DNA of 64,000 bases, from the NCBI RefSeq assembly GCF_032854445.1, contig NC_088304.1, positions 1,364,001 to 1,428,000 of the forward strand, written 5' to 3'. Made by a program: the position numbers and the translations under genes. Of the stretch, positions 11,366-23,172 are shown piece by piece. A model generated the notes under the pieces. The model did not search any database. It worked only from the letters and a program-made list of their open reading frames with translations, and had not been told where the DNA came from. The stretch is from Liolophura sinensis (taxonomy: Eukaryota > Mollusca > Polyplacophora > Chitonida > Chitonidae). Position 1 is the first letter of the stretch, and the number at the start of each line of letters is the position of its first letter.

Positions 11366-11468
11366 AATTTATTTACTTTTCATTTCTATCTGGGTAAACT
11401 GATATACTCAAGAAATATACACTTATACGATGGCGGTCAGTTTTATGGGTGGAGTAAACCACTTGGCA
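11366..11468 (-). mobile_element. Degenerate SINE fragment (family A)
   Basis: Decayed tail part only: AATTTATTTACTTTTCATTT, then TACTCAAGAAATATACACTT, ATACGATGGCGGTCAG and GGGTGGAGTAAACC. It lies just upstream of the left LRR gene's open frame. Confidence 0.45.
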
Positions 11469-11559
11469 AATTACATGTATATTCTGGAAAGGCTAGAGAG
11501 CGGTACATACGCTGTAAGGAGCATGCTCCATATATATATGGCTTCAAGCTCAGTGGTGA

Positions 11560-11905
11560 CCGGCACCGATAGCACAGTTGGTAGAATGTCCGCTCCGTGA
11601 GCGGTAGATCCAGAGTCAATCCTGGGCAGAGTCACACCTAAGACCTTAAAGGAGGGGGTTGTAACTTCCTCGCTTGGCGTTCAGCATTAGGGTGGTAGTG
11701 TAACGACTGGTTGACGGGTATCAGTATAATGGCTCGGGCGGGGCAACTTACTTGCCTGCGATAAGTTGTCTCAGTGAAGCAGCACTAGATAAAAGAGCGG
11801 TGGAAATCCGTCCTGCAACAAGGAGGCACATTACATTTATTCAAAGGATTCATTCGTCGTTATATGACTACAAAATTGTTAAGCACCAAGCACTCACTCT
11901 ACCTT
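11560..11905 (+). mobile_element. tRNA-derived SINE (family B), full length
   Basis: Head CCGATAGCACAGTTGGTAGA (A box) and AGAGTCAATCCTGGGC (B-box-like). Body GACGGGTATCAGTATAATGG, CTCGGGCGGGGCAACTTACT, TCAGTGAAGCAGCACTAGAT, AAAAGAGCGGTGGAAATCCG. End TTGTTAAGCACCAAGCACTC. A 45-base insertion before the end (ATTCAAAGGATTCATTCGTC) is also recognisable in the 1.1-kb copy, defining a subfamily. Confidence 0.88.
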
Positions 11906-12002
11906 AATGGTCGAGATTTCTTTTTTCGCTGAGTTGTGGTCAGTCCAAACGGTCTAATGGGCTTTCCCCTTTCGCGGACTATAGCCATCAGAACTTGACC
12001 AA

Positions 12003-12225
12003 AGTGGTTTCCCTGGGGTTCAGGACGTTTGTCAGGTATCTGACGATGGTTTCCCTGGGGTTCAAGACGTTTGTCAGCTACCTGACAATTGTTTCCCTGG
12101 GACAGAATTTTCTCCGGACTCTTCTCGGTTTCCCCACATCATAATGTTGGCCGCCGTCGTAAAAGGGAAATATTCTTGAGTGCGGTATAAAAAACCAATC
12201 AAATAAATAAATAAATAAATAAACT
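12003..12225 (+). repeat. Short 46-bp tandem duplication followed by SINE (family A) tail
   Basis: Two and a half copies of GGTTTCCCTGGGGTTCA(G/A)G, ACGTTTGTCAG, TACCTGACAAT occupy 12005-12107. They are followed by a truncated SINE end: CCCACATCATAATGTTGGCC, TATTCTTGAGTGCGGTATAA, CCAATCAAATAAATAAAT. Confidence 0.7.
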
Positions 12226-14160
12226 GACGGAATACTATATTTACTGAGTTACGGCAGAATAGATTATGTCATTACTACAAAATATTAATCTTTAACTGAG
12301 GTGACTTGACAAGAGGCCGTATTTCACCGGTTACGTGCACCCAATTGCCAACTATAACACTGTCGTCACTTCAGTCTGGTTTTACTCTCTATGCTGTAGT
12401 TGTATTTCACGGGTTATGTGCAACCATTTGCCAACTATCACACTGTCGTCACCGCGGTCTGGTTTTACTTTCTATCATGTGAGTCATTTACCACATATAT
12501 CATATGACATATTTATACTATTATTCCAACTATTTGTTCGTGTAACGGGGCATATTGTGTTGTCAATAACATAATGTGTTATGAACAGTATAACATAATC
12601 TATTCTAGCATCACGCAGAAAACGAAATATTGCGTTAAATTGAACAGATTAATTTTTAAAGTGTACCGAAACGTGCGTCAAATAAGTTTTAAGGACAAGA
12701 TAGCACCTGACTAAAACATATTTCAATCGAAAGCAGGATTCCCAAGCTTTCTAAACATATCATACTTTATTATTTTAATGAGATTTCACCGAATAACATG
12801 TAGAATAAAATGTCAATGCTGAACAAATGGCTGGTATGAATCGAGGGAGACATCTTGAGAATTTTATCCAATCAAACACATTCTTGTCAGCTGTGACGTA
12901 GCCTTGACCCATTCACTCCGCGAAGTGACATGTGGTAACGAAGAACTACTGCATAACACATCATTCTGAAATCGTTTATAGCGATTTAGTTACATACAGC
13001 CGAGGGCTCATTTCACACGGTGTTGTGGAAAAGGTCTGTACCATTTACGGATCACCACAGACGTAAAATTAGTTGATTTACAAGCCGTGTAATATTCCAC
13101 AGCGAAATCACAAATTATGTCACACAGTAGCATACCGTCTTGGCCCAAACCTCATTCATCTCCCCAGTAGACCTTCAGCCTACTTAGACATTCTGTTCAA
13201 ATTATACAAATATATTTTTTATCGTTTACTTTACCGTTTAGTCAGCAGTTTCTAAATAACAAATATCTGAGTTGGTGAAATATTCATTTGGAATGCCGAA
13301 GGCTGATGGGAATGAGAAGACGGCATCTCACCGAACAGTGCTTAAAATTAATTAAATCTTATGATATATTTTTTTCTCTCAAAGTTTATGAGACAGTCAG
13401 CGACAGTCGAATGCCTAAATCAGCCTCAGTGGTGCTTAGTTGTATTTCTATTTGTTTCAGAATTGAGCATGAATATAGTTGTACAACAATCCTATTGTAA
13501 TTTTGTAAATATTTAATAGGGGTCAAAATCACCAGCACAACCCCTCCGGAGGCTATACGACCTGAACCAGGAATACTCAAACCGTGCATCTGCAGGCTAC
13601 TTAAACTAAAAGTGAGACAGCAGGCTTACCATATCAACACTAGAAATATCCTTTCAGCATGCCCAGAAAAAGCTGTTTATCACTTGGACCCATTACTTCG
13701 AAGCCCACCTTTATCTGACATAGGGCACTGCTTTGACTATAATACGGAAAATAACTTCGACGTTAGAGAGCTAGAGTAAATGTGACGTCACCTTGCTGTC
13801 GATAATGGAGTGATTTGAATGGTTGTCTTTCAGAGGATATAAACATTAGTCAGGTGCTGTCTTTCACTTGAATATTCTTTAAACTGCGCGTGAAACACCA
13901 GTCCAGTAAATAAATACTTCAACAGCATGTATGGACCAGCCAGCTCACAGAATGGAGTATCGCAGCGTTGACACCTAAAGTCTTCATAACTAGCGTATTA
14001 TGTGGCATAATGGCGTCATTAAAGCTTAAATGTTGCCACATTTCCATAATTTCTGTAATTAACCATCGCCATTATTTCCTACATCCTGCCTGCACTTTAC
14101 ATTAATAGGCCTCAATTCCACAAACAAGATTTTTCACTCTGTAAACGCGATTTTCACCTT
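12226..14160. other. Gene-free stretch
   Basis: No convincing exon. Contents: an imperfect duplication with TTTCACCGGTTACGTGCACC / TTTCACGGGTTATGTGCAAC (12327-12478, about 84-base spacing), A/T-rich unique sequence, and a SINE (family A) tail remnant at about 13855-13915 (TTGAATATTCTTTAAACTGC, then GTGAAACACCAGTCCAGTAA). Confidence 0.5.
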
Positions 14161-14164
14161 ATAG

Positions 14165-14440
14165 GCTGTTTCACGGTGCTTTTTTCATGATGCTGTTTCA
14201 CGATGTTTTTTCACGACGCTTTTTTCACGATGCTGTTTAACGGTGCTTTTTTCACAATGCTGTTTCACGGTGCTTTTTTCATAATGTTTTTTTTTTAACG
14301 ATGCTGTTTCACGGTGCTTTTTTCATGATGCTGTTTCACGATGTTTTTTCACGATGCTGTTTAAAGGTGCTTTTTTAACGATGCTGTTTCACGGTGCTTT
14401 TTTATAATTTTTTTTTAACGATGCTTTTTCACTATGAATA
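14165..14440. repeat. Imperfect minisatellite based on ACGATGCTGTTTCACGGTGC
   Basis: A run of 25-30-base units built from TTTCACGGTGCTTTTTTCA and (A/T)(A/C)(A/G)ATGCTGTTTCACG. Unit length varies because of poly-T tracts, and a larger 130-base order repeats twice. Confidence 0.8.
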
Positions 14441-14784
14441 TTTTTCAAACTTTTTGGACATCTTGCGTTGGGACTACAGACTCTGTACTCTTGTTAACGC
14501 ATAATTACTGTAAAATGTTAAGTCAATTTGGGAGCTGCAGTGAAATTTACAATTGTAATCGATGAACTGTTGCTTATGGAATAAGGGTCCATTCCAAAAT
14601 CCCAATTTTGCTGCAGTCATACATTTGAAACTTGCATACAATGTCTAGTTTAAGGCATCATACATGCTGTTAAAGTTTGTCCTGACATAGTACCGACTGT
14701 AATTCCTGTAGTTCAAACAAATTAGCGTTTAGTTCAAATTTTTCTGGTTTAACCCAGTAACTCCAGTTTTTGATGACCCATAGC

Positions 14785-15240
14785 CCAGTTCTAATACACT
14801 GACTAGTAGGCTGAGAAATAGACCAGTCCTAATACACTGACTAGTACCCTGAGAAATAGACCAGTCCTAATACACTGATTAGTAGGCTGTGATATAGACC
14901 AGTCCTAATACATTGATTAGCAGGCTGAGAAATAGACCAGTCCTAATACACTGACTAGTACCCTGAGAAATAGACCAGTCCTAATACACTGATTAGTAGG
15001 CTGAGAAATAGACCAGTCCTAATACACTGACTAGTACCCTGAGAAATAGACCAGTCCTAATACACTGACTAGTACCCTGAGAAATAGACCAGTCCTAATA
15101 CACTGACTAGTAGGCTAAGAAATAGACCAATCCTAATACACTGATTAGTAGGCTGAGGAATAGACCAGTACTAATACACTGATTAGCAGGCTGAGAAATA
15201 GACCAGTCCTAATACACTGACTAGTACCCTGAGAAATACT
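14785..15240. repeat. Minisatellite, 38-bp unit, about 12 copies
   Basis: The unit is GAGAAATAGACCAGTCCTAA, TACACTGACTAGTACCCT. Two subtypes alternate (ACTAGTACCC and (A/G)(C/T)TAGTAGGC), suggesting expansion in blocks of more than one unit. Confidence 0.92.
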
Positions 15241-15403
15241 AGGATAGGCTATAATTATGACTAGCCATGGACACGGCGTATCCAGATATTCCTCAGCCTT
15301 CTAGGCCGTGAACCCGAACAGCCCTCAAACCGGACGGCGACCCTCGTGAATAATTATTACGTATTAGAGTTGATCAGCAATGGGATTAACAGATAGTCCA
15401 CTT

Positions 15404-15405
15404 AA

Positions 15406-15444
<39 letters not shown>

Positions 15445-15461
15445 ATGAATAAATAAATAAC
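15404..15461. repeat. (AAAT)n microsatellite
   Basis: About 14 nearly perfect AAAT units with one AATG interruption. They lack a neighbouring SINE body and may be the remnant of one. Confidence 0.9.
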
Positions 15462-16384
15462 ATTCCCAACTCTGATTTGTTAAAACAAAACAGGCATTGT
15501 GAAATCCCACTCAGTTAATCATCAGAACATGACGGCCTGAGTATACGTGTACGTGACACGTCCAATATCACGGCTGTAATGTTTACACTGCAAAAATTAG
15601 TCTGTTAATTTTAACATAAAGTGATAAAATTCTGAGTCTGAGTGATACCAGAATTTATTTTGCTATCGCTGTAGATTGTTCTGTTAAATATAACACACAC
15701 ATTCTATTAATTCGACATACAGATTCTGTTAGTTAGACTAACAGGGTATTGTGTTGAATATGACAAAATACTGTATATAGAAGACTACGGCTTATAAAGC
15801 CAGATCAGCGACGAAAGTGCGATAGTTGAAATCATCACACGTAACCAATAAAATCCGGCCTTTAGTCGATTTACCCCAGGGTTTAATTCTAACTGTTCAT
15901 GTAAATGCTTAAAACCGTAGCTACTTATACCGCCCCTGGCACCATGGTTAAGCAGAATTGGGCTTAAAACAAATTTCAGCGATATGTTAATAGCAATTTA
16001 TTAGACGCCACTGGTGTAGAGTTACCCAACATGATGTATTAATTGTCACATTTAATAAACAACCACATACAAAACAATACAAAGTGGCCAGGCTGAGACA
16101 GACTTATCACCAGCTACACGCCGAGTCTGCGGTGAGTATAGCGAGGCTAAGCTGAGGAGAATGTGGGCTGAGGCTAAACGCTTTATCTACAACCGAGACA
16201 TCACTGCATAACGTAACTGTATTGTACAGAGCCATTTTCACAAAGCGGCGTACGACATTTTTTATCGCATATTTGTTGTACGACATTTTGTACTTCACTA
16301 TTAACGTACCATTGTGCTATATGTGCGATTGCGCTACCTGTACGACAACTTTGTGAAACTGGCCTCCCTGAAACATTACCTAGT
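15462..16384. other. Gene-free stretch with a small palindrome
   Basis: No coding exon seen. A palindrome CTGTTAGT-TAG-ACTAACAG lies at 15726-15744. It is surrounded by several CTGTTAA / TTAACA words between 15600 and 15760, consistent with a short foldback or MITE remnant. Confidence 0.4.
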
Positions 16385-16880
16385 TATAGACCTGAAGGCC
16401 TGTGTGAAGGTTCAGCTATAGCATACCATCATTACAACATAGAGATTGGAAGGCCGGTGCGAAGGTTCAGTTATAGCATAGCATCATTACAACATAGAGG
16501 TTGCAAGGCCTGTGTGAAGGTTCAGCTATAGCATACCATCATTACAACATAGAGATTGGAAGGCCTGTGTGAAGGTTCAGCTATAGCATAGCATCATTAC
16601 AACATAGAGATTGGAAGGCCTGTGCGAAGGTTCAGCTATAGCGTAGCATCATTACAACATCGAGATTGGATGGCCTGTTTGAAGGTTCAGCTATAGCATA
16701 GCATCATTACAACATAGAGATTGGAAGGCCTGTGTGAAGGTTCAGCTATAGCATAGCATCATTACAACATAGAGATTGGAAGGCCAGTGTGAAGGTTCAG
16801 CTATAGCATAGCATCATTACAATATAGAGATTGCAAGGCCTGTGTGAAGGTTCAGCTATAGCATAGCATCATTACAAAAT
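16385..16880. repeat. Minisatellite, 55-bp unit, about nine copies
   Basis: The unit reads AAGGCCTGTGTGAAGGTTCA, GCTATAGCATAGCATCATTA, CAACATAGAGATTGG. The copies are highly similar. Confidence 0.93.
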
Positions 16881-17706
16881 ATACGGCTGATATTGTGGAA
16901 TTTCACCTACTTATCATCGTTTTGTTTCAAACTACGCCCATTCATGCTTAAGAGTTATAGACTTGCATGTAACCCAGTTGTACATGCAGGAGAAAGGACG
17001 CTGTTCAGTACAGCAGGTAAATGTAGCTATGCTAGTCTTACCACCTTATAAGCGTTGGGAAACACGGTATAGGCTTGTATAGACGACGCGAGCACTCAGT
17101 GGTAAGATTTCCCACACCCTCGCCGTAATCCTGCCTGCTGGCATGCACGACCCTCACTGAAACTGGCCAGGTCGGTCTGCAGCCCACCAGGATTAATGGG
17201 CCTACTTAACCAGCAGCTGCCGTTGCTACTGATCATACAAGGTCAAGGACATGTCATAGGTCATAGGACATTCCCCAAGGGATACATCTGTTTAATTGCA
17301 GCATACTTAATTTGTGTACAACGTTTACATGTACATACAGCTGGGAGGATGGGTGTGGGGGGCTGTGGATGCTGAACAAACTCACTGATGGGTAAGCCTT
17401 AAATTGGATATGCATCTCAAATGAGGAATCCCACCCGAGGCGGCCGTGTCACCAAGAGTGGACAATATCTATTATGGCCGGTGATAAGTTAAGGCTTAGA
17501 ATCTAACCGCTTACATCCACGACAAGACTCACACCGTGTATAGCTGGACTAAGAAGTAAGTTTTAAGTCGCAAGTGCTAAAAAAGCCAAACTCAGAACAG
17601 GTAAGGAATCAAATTGTGCTTGTCGCATTGTCCTGCTGTTAAGAATCAGTGCACAAATTTTAAACTTTCCATTGCAAAACATTTTAATTGTAGCTGTGCT
17701 TGAATT
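16881..17706. other. Gene-free stretch
   Basis: No exon, RNA gene or recognisable element seen. Composition resembles the surrounding non-coding DNA. Confidence 0.4.
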
Positions 17707-18449
17707 TAAAACTAAGGCTTAAGACGTTTGATAAATACTGACTCTGCGTGAACCACACCATGGACTTACCTTAAGACGTTTGATAAATACTGACTCTGCG
17801 TGAACCACACCATGGACTTACCTTAAGACGTTTGATAAATACTGACTCTGCATGAACCACACCATGGACTTACCTTAAGACGTTTGATAAATACTGACTC
17901 TGCGTGAACCACACCATGGACTTACCTTAAGACGTTTGATAAATACTGACTCTGCATGAACCACACCATGGACTTACCTTAAGACGTTTGATAAATACTG
18001 ACTCTGCATGAACCACACCATGGACTTACCTTAAGACGTTTGATAAATACTGACTCTGCATGAACCACACCATGGACTTACCTTAAGACGTTTGATAAAT
18101 ACTGACTCTGCATGAACCACACCATGGACTTACCTTAAGACGTTTGATAAATACTGACTCTGCGTGAACCACACCATGGACTTACCTTAAGACGTTTGAT
18201 AAATACTGACTCTGCATGAACCACACCATGGACTTACCTTAAGACGTTTGATAAATACTGACTCTGCATGAACCACACCATGGACTTACCTTAAGACGTT
18301 TGATAAATACTGACTCTGCATGAACCACACCATGGACTTACCTTAAGACGTTTGATAAATACTGACTCTGCGTGAACCACACCATGGACTTACCTTAAGA
18401 CGTTTGATAAATACTGACTCTGCATGAACCACACCATGGACTTACCTTA
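17707..18449. repeat. Minisatellite, 52-bp unit, 14 nearly identical copies
   Basis: The unit is CTTAAGACGTTTGATAAATA, CTGACTCTGC(G/A)TGAACCACA, CCATGGACTTAC. Within the 14 full units I find only one variable base, the G/A shown, so the array is very homogeneous and probably young. Confidence 0.95.
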
Positions 18450-19284
18450 CGCTAAGAAAGCGTTCATCTATAAAACTGACAGGGCAGATTCAGTTTGACA
18501 CATTGTGTTTTATCGCCTTCACTCTAAGTTTCTTAAGCTTACAATGGGTATAATACTTTTGTAATTTAATGTGAACAGAGCGTCCGCATTCTCCATCGAT
18601 TGTGTTGAATTAGATCGCAAACAAAGGGCAGCCGAGATACATATTTTATTATCGACAACTCATACGCTGCTATAGTACACGATTTCAATACTGATTTCAC
18701 TCATTCGTCTTGAACATACCTTGCGTCTTTCAAACATCGTTGAAAACTGTTTACAGCTTCTCTTTGGATGATTTCGGCCTAACTTCACACTTTATATGCT
18801 TTGTTAGTTCTTTGTGGTTTGTGTTCTATGTCGTTTCTGGGAATTGGCCTTGCGATTATTAATCTGGAACGTCCTTTTTGGTTGACGGCTGGTATACGAA
18901 TGTCTGTATCGACGCATAGATAGACGAGCTGGTCAAACTATAAGCCTTATAAGCAAATGAAAGCCTTTAATTCCAATTTAGAAGGTTTTAGCACGTTAAA
19001 AATGGCCTTGTGGAATCGGCCGATTTCCACTCGACGCAACAAATACATTGTATTAGAATTAGAACGTTTCTTATCATCTACAGAAGGGTGTCCTTCCTTT
19101 CATCACTTCCCTACCCCGATTTCTAGTTGAATGATGCACACTAGCATAAAAGTATGCCCCAAGACATGGGGTTCACATCCAATTTCTTAGAATACTTCCA
19201 CTAAATCAATACCTTAGACGCCTTTAAAGAAATATACAGGTATCTACTTAGTTACGTGATAATGCTTTTTATGTAACGCATGAG
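18450..19284. other. Gene-free stretch
   Basis: No coding or RNA feature supported. Mixed-composition sequence between two tandem arrays. Confidence 0.4.
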
Positions 19285-19880
19285 TGCATGGAGGAAACTG
19301 AAGAGAACGCTGTGAAAGAAACCAAAGAGAATCCGAAAATCCAAAACCGATGAGAATGCGGAGAAAGAAAACCGTACAGACTCCGGAGAAAGAAACCGAA
19401 CAGTATATCTGGAGAAGGAAACACGAACAGAATGCGGAAAAACCTCACAAAATGCGGAAAGAGAAAACCCAACATAATCAGGAGAAAGAAAACCGATGAA
19501 TATGCGCAGATGAATCCAAACGAAATCTGGAGAAGGAAACCATCACAGACTCCGGAGAAAAAGAACCGAACAGAATTTGGAGAAAGAAACACGAACAGAA
19601 TGCGGAAAAGGAAACCGAACAGAATGCGAAGAAAGAAAACCGAATAGAACGCGGAGAAACCGTACAGAATGTGGGAAGAGAAGACCTCAGAAAAGGCGAA
19701 AAAAGACTGAAACAGGACCAGAATTCAGAGAAATCCATAGATAGAAAACCGATGAACATGCCAAGAAAAAATCCAAACAGAATTCAGAAAAAGGATCCAG
19801 AACAGAAAAAAAACAAAAAGAACGCGTACAAAGAAAATCTGGAGAAGGAGAATACAGGTCAGATTGTTCCTGGAGCGGAA
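19285..19880. repeat. Degenerate purine-rich repeat
   Basis: Imperfect 27-36-base units built from GGAGAAAGAAACCGAACAGA and AATGCGGA. The plus strand is almost entirely purine in places. Long open frames here, on both strands, are a by-product of composition and give low-complexity K/N/R/E or F/S/L peptides. I do not treat them as genes. Confidence 0.8.
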
Positions 19881-20099
19881 AGAAAACGCAACAGACCTAA
19901 GTGCGGTGCCTTTCCTCCCGGAACTCCGGTTTCGTCCACCCATAAACCTGATTCCACCCATAAACTTGCCCCCCCCCCCCTAAATCTGACTCCCATTCAT
20001 AAACCTGACTCCCATCCATAAACCTGACCTCCACATCAGTGGAAAATTAGTATGGCGCATATGCACGTATACACAGCATTTGAATAATTCTAGACCAGT

Positions 20100-20310
20100 G
20101 ACGTGAAACGAGGTAACGAGGCAGCGAAGCGAGATAGCGAGGCAGCGAGGTAACGAAGTAGCGAGGGAATCTCGTCCCTCCTATGTACGACCGGAGAAAA
20201 AGCCAGCATGCATGAGCTGGAGCTGAACTCACAGCATCCGCTTTGGTGATGCTCTTATGTCAGTGCGCTGCGCTAGCACGCTATCCAATATAGGCCACGG
20301 AGACCTTTAA
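20100..20310 (-). mobile_element. AGCGAGGYA simple repeat plus SINE (family A) head
   Basis: A short run of GAGGTAACGAGGCAGCGA-like words (20109-20168) is followed by the head half of a family A SINE. On the plus strand this reads CAGCATGCATGAGCTGGAGC, TGAACTCACAGCATCCGC, GCTGCGCTAGCACGCTATCC and GGCCACGGAGACC. The minus strand holds the tRNA-like A-box region. Confidence 0.65.
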
Positions 20311-20727
20311 GTAAGTGTACATGATGTAAGATTATATATAGCTTTAATATAAAGTAGCGTTAGATAAGACAGCTGCATTTTTTAAACATTCCTCTTGTCA
20401 CTAGTTATTATCCGAAGACAGAAATGAATGAGAAGACGTGTTCATTTCTCACATGTTACTTAATGAACGATCCCAACAAGAAGTTAGAGCGACAGCTGCA
20501 GATCTATTTCTTACCACGTGCTAAGCCATTATAGCAAGCATGCATGCAGCTGGTCATGAGGGAGATGGGCAGCTTGGGGAGGTCAACGTATCAGACATAA
20601 AAACACAGCACACACAGAGCGTGGAATGATTCAGCCTTGGCATAGGTTCTACAACCCACACGGCACAGACGGAATGCCCGTGGTTTAGCGGTAATAGAAA
20701 GTTGCGGGTGGAAGTTCACCGATTTGG

Positions 20728-20964
20728 CCCATATATATATACAGTTCTTGGTTTAGCCTGTCTGTCAGTCTGGGGCTCTCAGAATCAATGGAGTTGCCCT
20801 AAATTCTTGGCCCCCCGGGCTCAGTTTCTCTAGCCCTGTTTTCTCTAGCCGGGATAGTGTGTTGGTTTTGTTGAGGGGTAGACAGTCGGAGGGTTCCTGT
20901 GTGTCTGCAGCCTGCCCTTCCCCCTCACAGTCCGCGTACAGATCTGCTGGTCCCAGACACCAGG
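20728..20964 (+). promoter_or_regulatory. Candidate promoter and non-coding first exon for the right LRR gene
   Basis: A TATATATATA box at about 20731-20741 is followed by pyrimidine-rich sequence (TGTCTGTCAGTCTGG at 20758). A perfect donor CAGG|GTAAGT lies at 20962-20968. The matching acceptor would be the conserved CACCTCTAATTCCAG at 23164, just before the LRR start, giving an intron of about 2.2 kb. No equivalent exon was found by eye for the left paralogue. Confidence 0.35.
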
Positions 20965-21209
20965 GTAAGTACCAGTATATCTGTATATGCATGTACATAA
21001 CAGTTCACTTAGTTGCATGGTTTGTTTGTCCTGGAAATATAGAGGCGATTCTATGACGACAGGCTAAATTTATTAAAAACAAATATTTATGAGAAAAATT
21101 CTCATCGAATTGATGAGGAATAGAATTTAGTTACAAGCGCAGCAATGTACTTATACATACACAATGGCGGACGGAATGGAAGAAAACATCATGTATATAT
21201 GGGCGAGTG

Positions 21210-21605
21210 TGTCTGCCTATATATAGTGGGATATATACTGTTATATGGTGGGGGATATACTATTATATAGTGGGATATATACTGTTATATAGCGGGGAAT
21301 ATACTGTTATATAGTGGGATATATACTGTTATAGAGTGGGATATATACTGTTATATGGTGGGGATATACTGTAATATAGTGGGGATATATACTGTTAAAT
21401 AGTGGGATATATACAGTTATATAGTGGGGGGAGGGGTATACTATTAAATAGTGGGGATATATACTGTTATATAGTGGGGGTAAACTGTTATATAGTGGGG
21501 GGAGGGGTATACTATTAAATAGTGGGTATATATACTGTTATATAGTGGGGGTAAACTGTTATATAGTGGGTGGTATACTCTTTTATAGTGAGGGTATATA
21601 TAGTC
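21210..21605. repeat. Degenerate ATATAGTGGGG-ATATACTGTT repeat
   Basis: About 17 imperfect 21-28-base units of GGGATATATACTGTTATATA plus GTGG. Indels in the G runs make the period irregular. Confidence 0.85.
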
Positions 21606-21727
21606 ATCCTGACGAAAACGTTACGTGTATTTGTGTCACAACGTACGTTACTGTGCCTGCCTGATGGTGATGTATTACCAGGCCAATGGATGATGTGAAG
21701 CTGTATACATGTGTGTTTAAGGCAAAC

Positions 21728-21968
21728 AGACAGACAGACACAGGTCTGCACAACTAAACATCTCTAAATGCATGTGTACGGGTTCTTGATTTGACAGACA
21801 CAGATCTGCACAACAAAACATCTCTAAATGCATGTGTAAGGGTTCTTGATTTGACAGACACAGCTCTGCACAACCAAACATCTCTAAATGCATGTGTACG
21901 GGTTCTTGAATTTACAGACACAGAACTGCAATACCCAACATCTTTAGATGCATGTGTAGGGGTTGTTG
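21728..21968. repeat. Minisatellite, 60-bp unit, four copies
   Basis: The unit reads GACAGACACAGATCTGCACA, ACAAAACATCTCTAAATGCA, TGTGTACGGGTTCTTGATTT. Sixty bases is 20 codons, so open frames arise on both strands as an artefact. Confidence 0.9.
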
Positions 21969-21991
21969 ATTCATTGTAAAGACACACTGGT

Positions 21992-22430
21992 TTTATAGGC
22001 AAAGAAAACACTAAAATAAAGTATTTATCAGATGAAAGACCATTGAACACTGTCCAGGAAAATAGTTTGATTTATTTTTTTAGAATTTTTCTAACCAACT
22101 AAAATGCATTTAAAACATAGGATTCTATGGTGGTCTGTTGGGACCTCAGAGGGTATCAGTGACGTCACAGCAATAGTTTAGGCGTGAAATAGTTGGTTTC
22201 AAGGTACATTTGTTGAATGCATTCATAGCTCTAAATGAAGATGCATTTTGAATGATGAAACCTAGCAGTCTGTTTGTGTCAAGTGGCAAAAAGCTGAAGT
22301 GATATCACTGGCCCTAATATGGTCAGAAAGGGCCATAGCAGAATCCAAAGTTTTAAATGCATTTTACTAAGTCGAAAACATTTTCCCGGGCAATATTTAA
22401 TGTTTTTTCATCTTACATGTACTTCAGGCG
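21992..22430. mobile_element. MITE-like element with long terminal inverted repeats, copy 2
   Basis: Left end: TAGGCAAAGAAAACACTAAA, TATCAGATGAAAGACCATTG, AACACTGTCCAGGAAAATAG, TTTGATTTATTTTTTTAG. On the minus strand the right end reads TGAAGTACATGTAAGATGAA, AAAACATTAAATATTGCCCG, GGAAAATG. Shared with copy 1 at 8869-9396 are both ends and internal blocks such as AGATTCTATGGTGGTCTGTTG in inverted orientation. No coding capacity. It lies about 0.7 kb upstream of the right LRR gene. Confidence 0.72.
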
Positions 22431-23172
22431 TGAATCAACGTGAGTAATCAACCTGTAATCAACGTGAGCCCCGCCCTAACTGTGCATTATAGGATAACTG
22501 AATACCCACTTGTTCTCTGTCCATTGGTGTATATATGTGTAACTAGTACGTCACACGTAAGTTCTCCAGTAATTTGCGAATGGTCTGTGGTTTTCCTGTG
22601 TAATCCGGTTTTCTAGACCCATAGAATCGACTGTCAATTCTTGTGTATGGGGTAAAAGTTCAGTCAATGAACCTATCAAAGGCATATACTGGGTTAACAC
22701 AAGTATTCAAGTGAGAAGTTTTAAAAATATTAACTACAGGTATCCGGAGTGACAGATGCTGACAACTGGAACAGTTTTACGGGAATAAACGTTACATTAA
22801 ATAAAACTGTTTCAATGACAATGCTTTAACAGCAGCTTAATCTTTTAGTTCGTGCTTTTGGGTAATGGAAAAAGGCTAAGGTATTTGTCATTAACATGAA
22901 TACCATTTTTTTTTTAACCATTCAGTTTCAATGAAAAGCGGGAAAATGGAACGGGCTAATACTAAAGATGGTACCTGGTTTCAGTTTTAATACACTTAAA
23001 CTGTGAACGACTTGAAGGGCAGGCATGTAAATGTAAATGTCATATGACTAGTTTTACACCTGAAACTATGATTTACCTTTGCTTTTATAATTGTGACCGT
23101 GATCATTCTTATTTCCGTAGTCAGTAATATTTTAACTCATCAAAAATGTCACCTCTAATTCCAGCCCCTACC

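Noticed and set aside
14785-18449. Regular repeats of 38-55 bp considered as CRISPR arrays
   Set aside because: Units are directly contiguous with no unique spacers, and the genome is eukaryotic.
19269-20021. Lys/Asn/Arg-rich and Phe/Ser-rich open frames on opposite strands
   Set aside because: Explained by purine-rich degenerate repeats; no conserved motif.
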